A stretch of DNA of 64,000 nucleotides from Omphiscola glabra (lineage: Eukaryota; Mollusca; Gastropoda; Lymnaeidae): positions 11,716,995 to 11,780,994 of the forward strand of contig OZ024798.1 of assembly GCA_964017045.1 (NCBI GenBank). Reading direction: 5' to 3'. The translations under genes and the position numbers were made by a program. Position 1 is the stretch's first letter; the number at the start of each line of letters is the position of its first letter. Below are positions 38,947 to 50,269 of the stretch, in pieces. The notes beneath the pieces are model-generated. The model was not told the origin of the DNA. It saw only the letters and a program-made list of their open reading frames with translations, and did not search any database.

Positions 38947-41900
38947 CTGGGGAGATGGAAAAAAAACAACACATTAACGATAATAGATTATACTATGACC
39001 ACCCACACATACATTCCCTGTTTCTGGCAAGTGTCAAGCATTTGTTCAATTAAGCCTTTCCCCTTCTGGTGACCTCTGTTTTATCGCCCTTCCCAAGTCT
39101 CGATCGCATATTTTTGTCCATATTATCTTCTGAAGCCGTTAAATTATCGTTTATAACCATCAATCGAACATGTCATCGTTGATTATATCGAGATTTATAA
39201 TTGAAAACTAAAAAAAAAAATAACTTTTGTTTACGCCAAATGGCTCATTTTCGCATTGATTTAAAGCTAATATTCCTGGCCGATATCGCAATTTTAGAAG
39301 AAGTTTTCCCTGCGAAAACAGCGAACGGTGCGCGTGAAAGCCAAGGACCCTCACGACTTCTGTACTCCACTTGAAAATGTCAGAACACGTATCCTTGAAG
39401 AAAATACTTCAGGCGTTGCTATGGGGAATACCCTAAAGGTTATTTAAAACACAAGGGGGGGGGGGGGTGAACGGAGGATGCTCAATCTGAAGGTGGGGAA
39501 AAACTCAACCTATCAGATTTATGTGTTTCTGTCAGTTAAAAAAATATAACAACATATCCCGTTTCGTTATTAGTGTTCCCAGCATGCGCCTGACGTTAAT
39601 TTAGTGCCCCGTTATTGAGATAATACTCTTATTAATTAAACATAATATTTTTAGCGAGTAATGTGAAATGAGCCGTTGCAGTAAACCTGGACAGAATTTG
39701 AACCGATTTTATGTAATGTGTTCGATGAATAATGCATTTTGAAAAAGCAACGATGGTTCATTTTATGTCAGCAAGTGACAATAGACGAATACATTACTGA
39801 TATGTGGATTTCTGCTGGTGCGGTGCTTGGAACGATGAGAGATAAAGAAACGTTTTTCTTATAGTAAGGGGTCGTTCATAAATTACGTCACGCAATAAAT
39901 GACCTTTTTAGACCCCCCCCTCCCACCATGTCACAATGTGTCACAATTCTTTACCAATTCCCCCCCCCCTTTTTTTCCCCAGTGTCACGTCACACATAAA
40001 CAAATTCAAAACATACATAAAATTGTCATAAAAAAACCCTAAGATTTACTTTTATTCTTGAACATTTTCCCAATAATGGCTTAAGATGTGGTGTTGTTAG
40101 AAAACTGTGACGCGAAGTCATACACATGCCGAATGTAAAATGGCCACAACAACAGTTGACAGAGTTTCACGGTACTTATACTACCTGAGGCAATTTCGAC
40201 CTCAAATTATATATATTTTTTTTAATTGATTGAATCAAAATTTTACAAAATTAGAAAATTTTAGTTTTAAAAAAAATTACGTTTTTTTTTTTAAAAATCG
40301 CGACGCCACAAATTTTGTACCCCCCTCCTCCTCCTCTCCCTCTCTGTCACAAAGTGTCACAAATTCTCGACTCCCCCCCTGAGCGTGACGTAATTTGCGA
40401 ACGACCCCTTACTTTAAAAAACACCTTCAAATAATGGCGGCGGCGGCAAAAACGCGAACTCTTCCCAACTGCCAAAGTTACTTGGCCAAACAGGCATTGA
40501 TTGAAAGACACTTTTAATGCTACAGTTATACGAATTGTATTTAGTGCGCATATTTAACACAGCGTTACAGCCATACATGCACACATACATACATGCACAC
40601 ATACATACACACATACATGCACAGATACATACATAGATACATAGCCAGAAAATTAAGATTTGTGAATATTTTGATTGGTCAAATCACATCGCAAATTGTT
40701 GCTAATTCCGTGGGTCGACTGGCGTAAGGAAACGATTATACATTTGATTAGTCACTGGGGGCTGAACGTTCTACGTTTTATGCGATATTTATCTTGAATG
40801 AACTATATAGATAAGTTGGAACACCGGACAAAAAAAAAGGTTTCGCGGTTTTTAACAGTAGAGCTCAAATCCGTTACATCTTTATACACACAATTATCGT
40901 GCAGCTGAAACATGGTCCCATTTACCTTGTTGGCTATGACTGAGAGTATCAGGGTCCCGTTGCCCACGAGGCCGACCACAAAAATGATGGCAAACAGGAT
41001 GGGCACCAATACACTCTCCACCGTTGAGTTGATCTCCCATCTGTTGTATATATATATATATATATATATATATGCGTTATATTTTTTTGTTTTTTTCAAG
41101 AACTAAGTGTAACGTTAGATTTTTTTCTAAAAGTTAGAACTGTGTACTTGTTAGACTCTTTAAGTTTTGGACGTATAGAATTCCTAGGGGTACAGAGTAT
41201 ATGACGATTGCTGTTTATTTAAAAGACCTGGGGAATTGTTAGACATGGAGAGTGTCAGATATTAGGGACAATTTAAGACCTAATAATACATTATAGCGTC
41301 TTAAGTTGTCCTTAATATCTAACAAGATCAGCATGATTGTAATCCTCTTATTTAGAGTACCACATTCAAACGATCACTGAATAAGCCACCCTTGTCGCTA
41401 AGCGGAGTCAATGATGGCTTATTTCCACGCTAGAGAGATACTTTAGATGTCTTGTGTTTAAAAGTTGTATCATTTGCCAAATGTTGTCTTGGTTTAAAAA
41501 ATGAATTTATTAGTGATGAAAATGAATATTTACAAAACGTTCCAATCATTTGGATCAATAAAGAATGTCATCTACAAAAAAACAACAAAAAAACAAACAA
41601 ACAAATAGAAAAAGAACATACTGAAAACGATTTTTGGTCGTCCCCCCCCCCATCTTTTTAACTGACACACATTTTCATTTGTTGAAATTTTATAAATGAC
41701 AGTGGCATCGCAACTAAGACGTAGGTTCCAGCAATGGATATGATCTAAGTCAGCGGTTCTCAACCTTCCTAATGCCGCGAACCTTTTAATACAGTTCCTC
41801 ATGTTGTGGCGACCTCCCAACCACAAACTTAGTTTAGTTGCGACTTCAAACTGGAGAGTATATGTGTTTTCCCATGGTCTTAGGCGACCCCTGGGAAGGG

Positions 41901-42250
41901 TCGTTCGACCCCCCAAAAGGACTCTCGACCCACAGGTTGAGAACCGCTGTCATAAGTGAAGCATTGCCCCGGGCTTATCATACAATAAGGGTTTAAATAT
42001 TTATGAATCGTGTGTACAAGGTGTTGAAATGTGTTCCTCACCTATCGAACTGAAGCTCCATTATACCGTCGTCGTCGTCGTCGTCCTTGTTGCTGCTGCT
42101 GATGTCGGCGACGTTCATGCTGCTCCCGTTGACGTAGCTGCCGTTGTTGAGAGGTGGGCCGATGCTGGCATTGAAACCATTTCGTACGGCCGCGAAGACT
42201 GCCAGAACCGCCGGGGTCGTCGGCGTCATGGTTACCATGGCGAATGTCAT
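38008..42250 (-). CDS. Bombesin/CCHamide/EP (GGNG)-type neuropeptide GPCR
   Basis: Class A G-protein-coupled receptor for a secreted neuropeptide, acting at the plasma membrane. Three exons join in frame (42250-42042, 41040-40926, 38946-38008) to give about 420 residues, usual for the family. Seen in the sequence: an extracellular N-terminus with four N-glycosylation sequons (N27, N36, N41, N74) and a poly-Asp run; TM1 (~79-104, GNGTL); TM2 (LSLGD 121-125); WPFG and C152 before TM3; DRY 176-178; W204 in TM4; C234 in loop 2; P261 in TM5; CWLP 318-321 in TM6; NPFALY 359-364 in TM7; and a CCC palmitoylation-like cluster at 380-382. NPFALY and FMICWLPRH are typical of bombesin (GRP/NMB) receptors and their protostome relatives, the CCHamide and lophotrochozoan EP/GGNG receptors. 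The exact ligand is inferred only. ATG at 42238 (GCCATGG context) is an alternative start, giving 416 residues. Confidence 0.88.
39863..40413. mobile_element. Inverted-repeat MITE in receptor intron 2
   Basis: Terminal inverted repeats of about 31 bp: AGTAAGGGGTCGTTC, then AAATTACGTCACGC on the left, mirrored by GCGTGACGTAATTT and GAACGACCCCTTACT on the right. Subterminal GTGTCACAA/CCCCCC blocks are also mirrored. No transposase is present. No clear target duplication was found, so the superfamily is undetermined. Confidence 0.75.
40560..40645 (+). repeat. CATA/CACA microsatellite
   Basis: Irregular ACATACATGCACAC repeats in receptor intron 2. Confidence 0.6.
40926..41040 (-). other. Receptor exon 2 (TM1)
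   Basis: 115 bp. Acceptor ACAACAG at 41041-41047, donor AAG/GTAAAT at 40926/40925. It completes an Arg codon split with exon 1, then encodes WEINSTVESV, TM1 and SVIANK, and joins exon 3 (VMCNIPN) in phase 0. The acceptor has no pyrimidine tract: a TA dinucleotide run stands there instead. Confidence 0.8.
41046..41074. repeat. TA dinucleotide run at a splice acceptor
   Basis: About 14 TA units beginning within about 5 bp of the acceptor AG of receptor exon 2, where a pyrimidine tract is normally found. Confidence 0.85.
41743..41957 (-). mobile_element. SPIN-like hAT MITE, copy 3, in receptor intron 1
   Basis: The element is 41751-41949 (199 bp) with ends CAGCGGTTCTCAACC and GGTTGAGAACCGCTG. 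Orientation is opposite to copies 1 and 2, with TACAGTTCCTCATGTTGTGG near the left side. Flanking 8-mers ATCTAAGT and TCATAAGT agree at five positions. Confidence 0.8.
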
Positions 42251-42262
42251 ATCATAAGATCC
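42042..42262 (-). other. Receptor exon 1 with upstream splice acceptor
   Basis: On the minus strand a pyrimidine-rich TTTTTTATTACAG ends at 42262, so the exon begins at 42261 and a non-coding 5' exon must lie upstream (not identified). Coding starts at ATG 42250 or 42238. The exon ends CAGTTCGATAG with donor GTGAGG at 42041, a phase-2 junction. It encodes the N-terminal ectodomain, including six Asp codons from a GAC repeat. Confidence 0.75.
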
Positions 42263-43370
42263 TGTAATAAAAAATCGTACATGGCTCTTAGAATCAATTG
42301 TGTCAACCATTTAAGGGCATTGAAGCCGTTCAGATTTTAAGAGTTCTTTGCGCAGCAAATCCCCCCCCCACCCCCCCCCCACCCCCCGCAAAAAAAGCCA
42401 AATGGTTATGGGTTAAGATGATTAGAAGCTATTTCTGCAGTGAATCACGACTGAGCTACTAGGTCAGACGAGTGAAGATCACGGCCAACATTTGTCAAGC
42501 GTCAATTCCGTGACAAACAATTTATCTCGCTTCGGGGGGGTGGGTGGGGGGGGGGGGGTGTTAGAACTCATTGTCTAGTTTGAACTTTAAAAACAACAAC
42601 AAAAAGAAAATGAAAATACGAAGCAAAAAAAAATTAATTCACGATTTCTAAAAAAAAAAAAGTATATTCAATGCAAAGAATATTTTTTTTTTTATTAAAG
42701 TCGTACATTGCCCTCGTATTCAGAGTTTTTGATTCACCATCTTTTGGAACATGTGCGGAATGGGGACCTCGGACGCATAAGATCGAAGTCAAATTTTTTT
42801 TTCAGGAGCAATTTAAAAAAAAAAAAAAATTAATTTATAATTGCAAATAGAAAATTGCTACGTGAAAAATTTGCCGATCCTCCGAGTAGTCACCCACAAG
42901 TATTAAAGAAACTAAGAGACACATCACGCGTATGTGATTTACATTAAAATAACATATTATCGTTCAGAGAGGAACCATGTCAAAGATATAATTCTAAAAT
43001 CAAATTTCCATCTGATTCAAGTGTGTTTCTAGATTGTGAACAACTAATTTAGGCAGATATTTTACTAAATCAATTCAGACTGAATAATTGGTTGCGAGCG
43101 TATATTTTAGACATAATGGTCTGTTCCTTTTTTTTTAAAATAGTTATATTTCATGAATTATGAATGTTTATTATGAGGAATTAAAAAAAAATAATTATGA
43201 TCTGTATTACTTATCAGGCTTAACATGCTAGGCATGATTTAATATAAAAAAACATGTTTTTTTTTTCGGAGCAGCCTGAGTTGTAAACCTTAAATATTGG
43301 AGTTATCTCCCCGAAGTGAGTTAAAACGTTTCTGGGTTAAGCTTCACCGGTTGCCATTCGATACAATGGA
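42263..43370. other. Unassigned DNA upstream of the receptor exons
   Basis: C/G homopolymers (42360-42390, 42535-42562) and A/T-rich DNA. A non-coding 5' exon and promoter of the receptor should lie here or further right, but I cannot place them. Confidence 0.4.
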
Positions 43371-43576
43371 AAGATCGACACTAGAGCGAATACGATGTGC
43401 GAGCTAGCTTTAATACCAAGATGAATCCGATACCATGGAAATATCTCACACCAAAGCGAATACGATGTAAGAGCTAGTTTTAATACCAAGCTGAATCCGA
43501 TACCACGGAAAGATCTCACACCAGAGCGAATGCGATGTGCGGGCTGGATTAGTACCAAGCTGAATCCGATACCAAA
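43371..43576 (+). repeat. ~71-bp tandem repeat, about three copies
   Basis: GCGAATACGATG recurs at about 43385, 43457 and 43527, each followed by TTAATACCAAG and TGAATCCGATACCA. Confidence 0.85.
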
Positions 43577-45164
43577 CCCAGGAACGATAGAAGCTGATCC
43601 GACGCGGGAGGTAAGTCGTGCGGAAAGTGTCTCACGCATTGGGACAAAATAAGGAACGTCAAGCAATTTTTACTCAAGCAAAAATGGAGCATTTCTCGGA
43701 ACTGATCAGGCAAAGTGATGGGGGAGGGGTGTGTGTGTGTGTTTGAGGAAAGAAGTAGGTCCATGAGGTGAGCGTGATGGAGCGTGAATTTTTTTCTTTC
43801 GGGAAATGAGGACAGTTGGGTCACTTGGTAGAGTTCATCAGTAAGGTTTCCCTCGTTTGGACACGAGTTAAAAGAGTTGAGCCCGCGAAGCAAGCCGTTT
43901 GGGAGTGTCTGTGGGTGAGCGGGTGGAGGATGTGGCTAGGTGCCGCTGTTTTCAGTTGTATTCCATTGCCAAACCATATGAACCTTTTTTTTTTACTTTT
44001 AAAAAAGCATTTAATTCTAAAGATTTTTTCTTATCCCACCAAAGTTGTCAGATGGATTGTTTCAGGGCACGACTATTTTAATTCGTCAATGTAATCTCAA
44101 TTCTATAAGCTACTTGGTTTATCATCTTTCTTAAATAAAAAAAAGTATGCACAGCTCTTTCCCCACATGCTCGAATTCTATTGAAAAATAAACAGTTCGC
44201 ATCGATTGATAGAACTTAAATTGGTCAGCTTGATAAATATTTGATCGATTTCATGAAATTTTGAAAACTTTTTGAGAAGGTCAAGTCCGAAAAAGAATAT
44301 TAAAAAAAAAAGACAAGATTTCGATGCAACAAAACAAAGCAAAAAGGACTACGGCCCCCGACGAATGCTACAACAGCATTTCCACCACAATTCCTGTAGG
44401 AACAGGAATACTGTGTGATGTAGACTTCAGCAAAAAATTATTTTTTTTAAATTAGAATGTTATAATGGATGACGTATTTTGAGACACGCTTTGCCCGCCT
44501 TCCACGTGCTTGACCTCTTTCAAGTCGGTCCCGTGTTGGGGCGGCTAGAAAAAAAATATCCCTTTGTTGATACTTTTGTTTACTATCGTCCGTTTCTGTC
44601 GAACAAGATAGAACGATCTAGAGAATGCGGGAAGCAGTAAGACTGCGTATTCCATTTCCAGAAAGATAATATGAAACTGGGCATAAAAGAGATAAGAATA
44701 AATGACGAGAGAGAGATTTTCCTTTCCTTGATTACGAGGCATGCTGTGTGTCGTTATACTTTGTTTTGTGTAGAGATTTTTATTTCCTCGTACAATTTTG
44801 TGCTCATTGTATTTTTATATACAGTACCGGTACCAGCAAATCTGTAAGTTTATAATTTAATCATATTTCTCTTGCTGTTATTATTTAATTGAAGTTAACA
44901 AATTAAAAAGTTATTAATTGTAATTAGCTCTGGCCTTAATTGTCGTTTTATTTGTTATTATTTTTAACCTTTGGTATCGTCCTTTATTATGGACTGTTTT
45001 TAGAACGAGCCCTAGACAAAACAACAGAGATTAAATTCTCCATCTATAACGGTCCGTAATAAGAAGAATAAGAAAAGATAATATTACTTTTTTTTTAAAA
45101 ATTATACAAACTGGCAAATTTTTAAAAATAAATACCACCAAACAGATTATAGTAACCAGACCAT
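43577..45164. other. Unassigned DNA
   Basis: A GT run near 43730-43742. No gene recognised. Confidence 0.4.
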
Positions 45165-45383
45165 GATTATTACTGCCAAGATTATTACCCCCAAGATTAT
45201 TACCACCAAGATTATTACCACCAAGCTTAACCTCTAGTTGCTAACATTTTTAAAAAAATGTTTACCCTTACAAAAATATGTGTCTTGTAATGATTCAATA
45301 TAAATGTAATGACCCAATATAAAAATAATGACTCAATATAAAAATAATGACCCAATATACAAATAATGACCCGATATAATATA
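45165..45383 (+). repeat. Two short tandem repeats (15 bp and ~19 bp)
   Basis: 45168-45230 holds four copies of ATTATTACCACCAAG. 45292-45383 holds about five copies of CAATATAAAAATAATGACC. Confidence 0.8.
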
Positions 45384-45477
45384 TTGCAACATGATATTTA
45401 ATTTGTGGGTGTGTGTGTATATCTTATTCATACAGAAGTATCAAACGACGTATCTAGGTTTGTCGAACCCTGTGTTG

Positions 45478-45930
45478 TAAGTGTCTCTGACAACGTTACC
45501 AAAATAAACACACCTGGACCCATAAGATAAGTGTCTCTGATAACGTTACCAAAATCAACACACCTGGACCCATAAGATAAATGTCTCTGACAACTTTACC
45601 AAAATCAACACACCTGGACCCATAAGATAAGTGTCTCTGACAACGTTACCAAAATAAACGCATCTGGACCCATAAGATAAGTGTCTCTGACAACGTTACC
45701 AAAATCAACGCATCTGGACCCATAAGATAAGTGTCTCTGACAACGTTACCGAAATCAACGCATCTGGACCCATAAGATAAGTGTCTCTGACAACGTTACC
45801 AAAATCAACGCATCAGGACCCGTAAGATAAGTGTCTCTGACAACGTTACCAAAATCAACGCATCAGGACCCGTAAGATAAGTGTCTCTGACAACGTTACC
45901 AAAATCAACGTATCAGGACCCGTAAGATGC
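45478..45930 (+). repeat. 50-bp minisatellite, nine copies
   Basis: Exact 50-bp spacing of GTGTCTCTGACAACGTTACC. Later copies share CAGGACCCGTAAG in place of CTGGACCCATAAG, so new variants spread toward the right. Confidence 0.95.
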
Positions 45931-46199
45931 TGACGGCACCGGAATTAAGCCTATCATCCAACGACCTGACCTTTTCGATTGACCGGAATGACTGACCGCC
46001 TGGGGCTACGGACTCTATCCTTGGTGTTCGCGTGACGCATATTGCAGACTTCTGCTGAGAACCTCGTGAAATCCTCTTACTAGAAAAAAAATATATATAA
46101 AACACAGATGGACCAGATTTCCAATAATCACTTTATTCGCCGTACCAGTTGGATGTTGGATGTTCCACGGAGCAGTGTTGCCACCTGTGTCCTGTTTTT

Positions 46200-46492
46200 T
46201 TTAAAACTTCCGCAACAATCATTAATAACATACAGATGTTTAAGGTGGACCTTTGTGCAACATATAACATCTAGATGTTTAAGAAGGACCTTGGTATAAC
46301 ATATACCCTCTAGAGGTTTAAGATTGACCTTGGTGTAGCGTATAACATCTTGATGTTCAAGATGGAACTTGGTATAACATATAACATTCAGATGTTCAAG
46401 GTAGACCTTGGTGTCACATATAATATCTAGATGTCTAAGCTGGACCTTTGTGTAACATGCACCATCTAGATGTGTTCTAGATGGACCTAGGT
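46200..46492 (+). repeat. ~38-bp minisatellite
   Basis: About seven copies of a unit containing ATCTAGATGTTTAAGATGGA then CCTTGGTGTAACATATAAC. A 127-codon minus ORF is an artefact. Confidence 0.9.
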
Positions 46493-46865
46493 CTAACATT
46501 ATAAGTAGCAAGATTTTGAATTAATTCAGATCGATGGGGTTGGGGGGGGGGGCTCTTACGTAACAGCGCGCTGTTTTCGGAAAGACACCCACCCCCTCGC
46601 CCTTTTCCCCCCCTTGACTCCGATTACCGAAGCTACCTTGAGACATCATCGTCATTATCAAATGTAAAGACTCGATGAGACTATCTGGACGCCAAATTTT
46701 TTTTATAAAACCCTATAAATTTGCAAATATCCAATCTGGCAAGGTTGCCGCGGCCCTTTGGGCTGTGGAAGAGATTAGAAAATGGAAAAAAAAAGGTCTT
46801 GATATTCAAAATGTATGTGACACTTTTTTTAAATGGTTTCTTTTAGCTGTAGTGTGTTGGGGCGC

Positions 46866-47945
46866 GCTGCTCTCAGGGTATAGCACATTGTGACTGTGTG
46901 TTGGGGGCCACCCCTGCTCTCAGGGTATAGGACATTGTGACTGTGTGTTGGGGGCCACCCTGCTCTCAGGGTATAGGACATTGTGACTGTGTGTTGGGGG
47001 CCACCCTGCTCTCAGGGTATAGGACATTGTGACTGTGTGTTGGGGGCCACCCTGCCCTCAGGGTATAGGACATTGTGACTGTGTGTTGGGGCCACCCTGC
47101 TCTCAGTGTATAGGACATTGTGACTGTGTGTTGGGGCCACCCTGCTCTCAGGGTGTAGGACATTGTGACTGTGTGTTGGGGCAACCCTGCTCTCAGGGTG
47201 TAGGACATTGTGACTGTGTGTTGGGGGCCACCCTGCCCTCAGGGTATAGGACATTGTGACTGTGTGTTGGGGGCCACCCTGCCCTCAGGGTATAGGACAT
47301 TGTGACTGTGTGTTGGGGCCACCCTGCTCTCAGGGTATAGGACATTGTGACTGTGTGTGGGCCATCTCCTGCTCTCAGGGTATAGGACATTGTGACTGTG
47401 TGTTGGGGGCCACCCCTGCTCTCAGGGTGTAGGACATTGTGACTGTGTGTTGGGGGCCACCCTGCCCTCAGGGTATAGGACATTGTGACTGTGTGTGGGC
47501 CATCTCCTGCTCTCAGGGTATAGGACATTGTGACTGTGTGTTGGGGCCACCCTGCCCTCAGGGTATAGGACATTGTGACTGTGTGTTGGGGGCCACCCTG
47601 CCCTCAGGGTATAGGACATTGTGACTGTGTGTTGGGGCCACCCTGCTCTCAGGGTATAGGACATTGTGACTGTGTGTGGGCCATCTCCTGCTCTCAGGGT
47701 ATAGGACATTGTGACTGTGTGTTGGGGGCCACCCCTGCTCTCAGGGTGTAGGACATTGTGACTGTGTGTTGGGGGCCACCCTGCCCTCAGGGTATAGGAC
47801 ATTGTGACTGTGTGTGGGCCATCTCCTGCTCTCAGGGTATAGGACATTGTGACTGTGTGTTGGGGCCACCCTGCCCTCAGGATATAGGACATTGTGACTG
47901 TGTGTTGGGGCCACCCTGCTCTCAGGGTATAGGACATTGTGACTG
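46866..47945 (+). repeat. ~46-bp minisatellite, ~23 copies, higher-order
   Basis: Each unit contains GGGTATAGGACATTGTGACT then GTGTGTTGGGGGCCACCCTG. Variants (GGGCCATCTCCTG; GGGTGTAGG) recur in the same order at about 47354-47560 and 47674-47880, a ~320-bp block of seven units. ORFs on both strands are artefacts. Confidence 0.95.
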
Positions 47946-48055
47946 ACGGTTGATTGGTGAAAACACACTGACCGTAGTCGGTGTCAGAACTGAGGCAGAC
48001 CAGTCTCCCCCCGCCTCGAGCTAAAACTGCTGAATTACTGCATGATTGAGGATGC

Positions 48056-48226
48056 AATATTGTCAGTGGCGTAGTAAGGATTAATGGCCCGCCCTCCCTC
48101 CTCTTCCACGAAAAACCAACAACCCTCTTCGTTTTGTAGAAAAAGGCCACCCTCAACATAAGGAAAACGTGCCGCCTGGGGCGCATCGCCCACCCCCGCA
48201 TCCCCTCCTTCGCCCCTTAATATTGT
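48056..48226 (+). mobile_element. hAT-type MITE, degenerate
   Basis: It starts CAGTGGCGTAGTAAGG at 48064 and ends CTTCGCCCCTT at 48218, a decayed version of the CAGTGGCGTAG end. A perfect 8-bp duplication AATATTGT flanks it (48056-48063, 48219-48226). Confidence 0.7.
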
Positions 48227-48470
48227 GCAAATGGGGTGGGTTTTTTCCTCCCTTCTCTGGAGTACATGGGGAAACAGTTTGCGTCTAGACTGTGCCTAGA
48301 TTCATTGTTGTGTTTTTGTTTCATGCATCAATTAAGTCACTTGGCGGAGAGAATATTTCCATGACGCATAGACAATGGCCTAACGTTCAGACATAGAAAA
48401 TGACCTTATATTCAGACGCTGACAATGACCTTATATTCAGACGCTGGCAAGGATCTTACATCCGTAAAAT

Positions 48471-48598
48471 GATGAGTTGCCGTCCAAGGCTAACGGGTCC
48501 CATCCACCCGGGGTGCTTGGGATGTTTGTGGGGATTGAACTCAAGACCACCAGCTATTTGCTTGACACCGCTTGGCATCCCAGTACCCATCTGTGTAT
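48471..48598 (-). mobile_element. tRNA-derived SINE, copy 3 (head and part of body)
   Basis: On the minus strand an A-box-like TGCCAAGCGGTGTCAAGC lies near 48578 and a B-box-like GAGTTCAATCCCC near 48540. The body follows: GGGTGGATGGGACCCG and CCTTGGACGGCAACTC. It is 3' truncated after GATGAG (48471-48476 on plus). Confidence 0.7.
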
Positions 48599-48599
48599 T

Positions 48600-48625
48600 T
48601 ATATATATATATATATATATATATT
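48600..48625. repeat. TA microsatellite
   Basis: About 12 TA units directly beside the SINE head. Confidence 0.8.
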
Positions 48626-48626
48626 G

Positions 48627-49289
48627 TAAACTTTATCCTTATTTATACATGTAACATACATTAGATCTTATACAGGGAGCTGTTATCAGTCGCTACAACG
48701 GGAATTTACCCCAAAAAATCCTTATAAATATATATAGCTTACAAGGCTCCCAGCTCATCCCTCAGTAAAAGAAATAAATTTCAGATATATCATAAGAGAA
48801 GAAATATACCCATTCAGGAAACGTTCATCATTTCAGAAAAACATCTTTGTCAACATGCAGCGAGCACTGTCCGCTGACAAGGATGTAACATTCGCCTAAA
48901 GACAAACTCTTTGAGTCACACTAGCCCAACTAACACATTGGTAATGTACCAGCATGCCCTTGATTTTTATTTGAAGTTTAATATTTCCAAAGGAACAGCA
49001 TTTAAAAAAAAAAACAACTCTAAAACTGCTCACATAATAATTTTTCAAATTCCTTCCGCGAATAACACAAGATGGAAACTATTCCCGGACAGAATATGAC
49101 TTCGTCATATCCGGTGGCGCTTTACCCACAAGGTGCTGAAGTGGAAAAGCGTGATTTCCGCTTGAAAATTCACTTCCCGTCAGAACAAAGAAAAACACAA
49201 TTTCAAGATAATCACAACATAATTTTATTTATTTATGTTTCACTTTTACAAGTCGATGTACGCTACAAATAGGACGCAGTACTAGCCAG
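48627..49289. other. Unassigned DNA
   Basis: No gene recognised. Confidence 0.4.
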
Positions 49290-50166
49290 ACGCAAGGTAG
49301 GTGGATGGAAGGAAGGTAGATGCTAGATAGGTAAACGAAAGGTGGATAGGCGGAAAGTAGTTAGACGGAAGCCAGGTAGATGCAAGGTAGACAGACGAAA
49401 GGTAGGTAGATACAAGGTAGGTAGACGCAAGGTAGGTGGACGGAAGGTAGGTAGATGCAATGAAGTTATATGGAAGGAAGTTGGATGCAAGGTAGATAGA
49501 CGGAAGGTAGATAGACGGAAGGTAGGTAGATGCTAGATAAGTAGACGAAAGGTAGATAGGCAGAAAGTAGGTAGCCGAAAGATAGGTAGATGCAAGGTAG
49601 GTAGACGGAAGGTAGGTAGACGGAAGGTAGGTAGTTGCAAGGTAGGTAGATGCAAGGTAGGTAGACGGAAGGTAGGTAGATGCAAGTAGGTAGACGGAAG
49701 GTAGGTAGATGCAAGTAGGTAGACGGAAGGTAGGTAGATGCAAGGTAGGTAGACGGAAGGTAGATAGATGCAAGTAGGACGAGGGAAGGTAGGTGGAAGG
49801 AAGGTTTATTAGATGCAAGTAGGTAGACGGAAGATAGGTAGACGGAAGGTAGATAGATGCAAGGTAGGTAGACTGAAGGTAGGTAGATGCAAGGTAGGTA
49901 GACGGATGGTAGGTAGACGGATGGTAGGTAGACGGATGGAAGGTAGACGGATGGTAAGTAGACGGATGGTAGGTAGACGGATGGTAGGTAGATGGATGGT
50001 AGGTAGACGGATGGTAGGTAGACGGATGGAAGGTAGACGGATGGTAAGTAGACGGATGGTAAGTAGACGGATGGTAGGTAGACGGATGGTAGGTAGATGG
50101 ATGGTAGGTAGACGGTAGGTAGGTAGACGGAAGGTAGGTAGATGCAAGGTAGGTAGACGGATGGTA
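49290..50166 (+). repeat. ~15-16-bp purine-rich minisatellite
   Basis: About 55 copies of GTAGGTAGACGGAAG and GTAGGTAGATGCAAG, with a homogenised GTAGACGGATG block at 49905-50110. The strand is strongly purine-rich and the long minus ORFs (178 and 255 residues) are artefacts. Confidence 0.95.
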
Positions 50167-50269
50167 AAAAGAACTCTAATTTAAAAAAAACGTAATAATT
50201 CAGGGCCTGAATGGGAACATGATAACTATTCATAACTATGTCATATCATATATCATATCGCAGGCAAAA

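Noticed and set aside
47422..48201. 259-codon minus ORF
   Set aside because: Made of the 46-bp array plus the degenerate hAT MITE at 48.06-48.22 kb.
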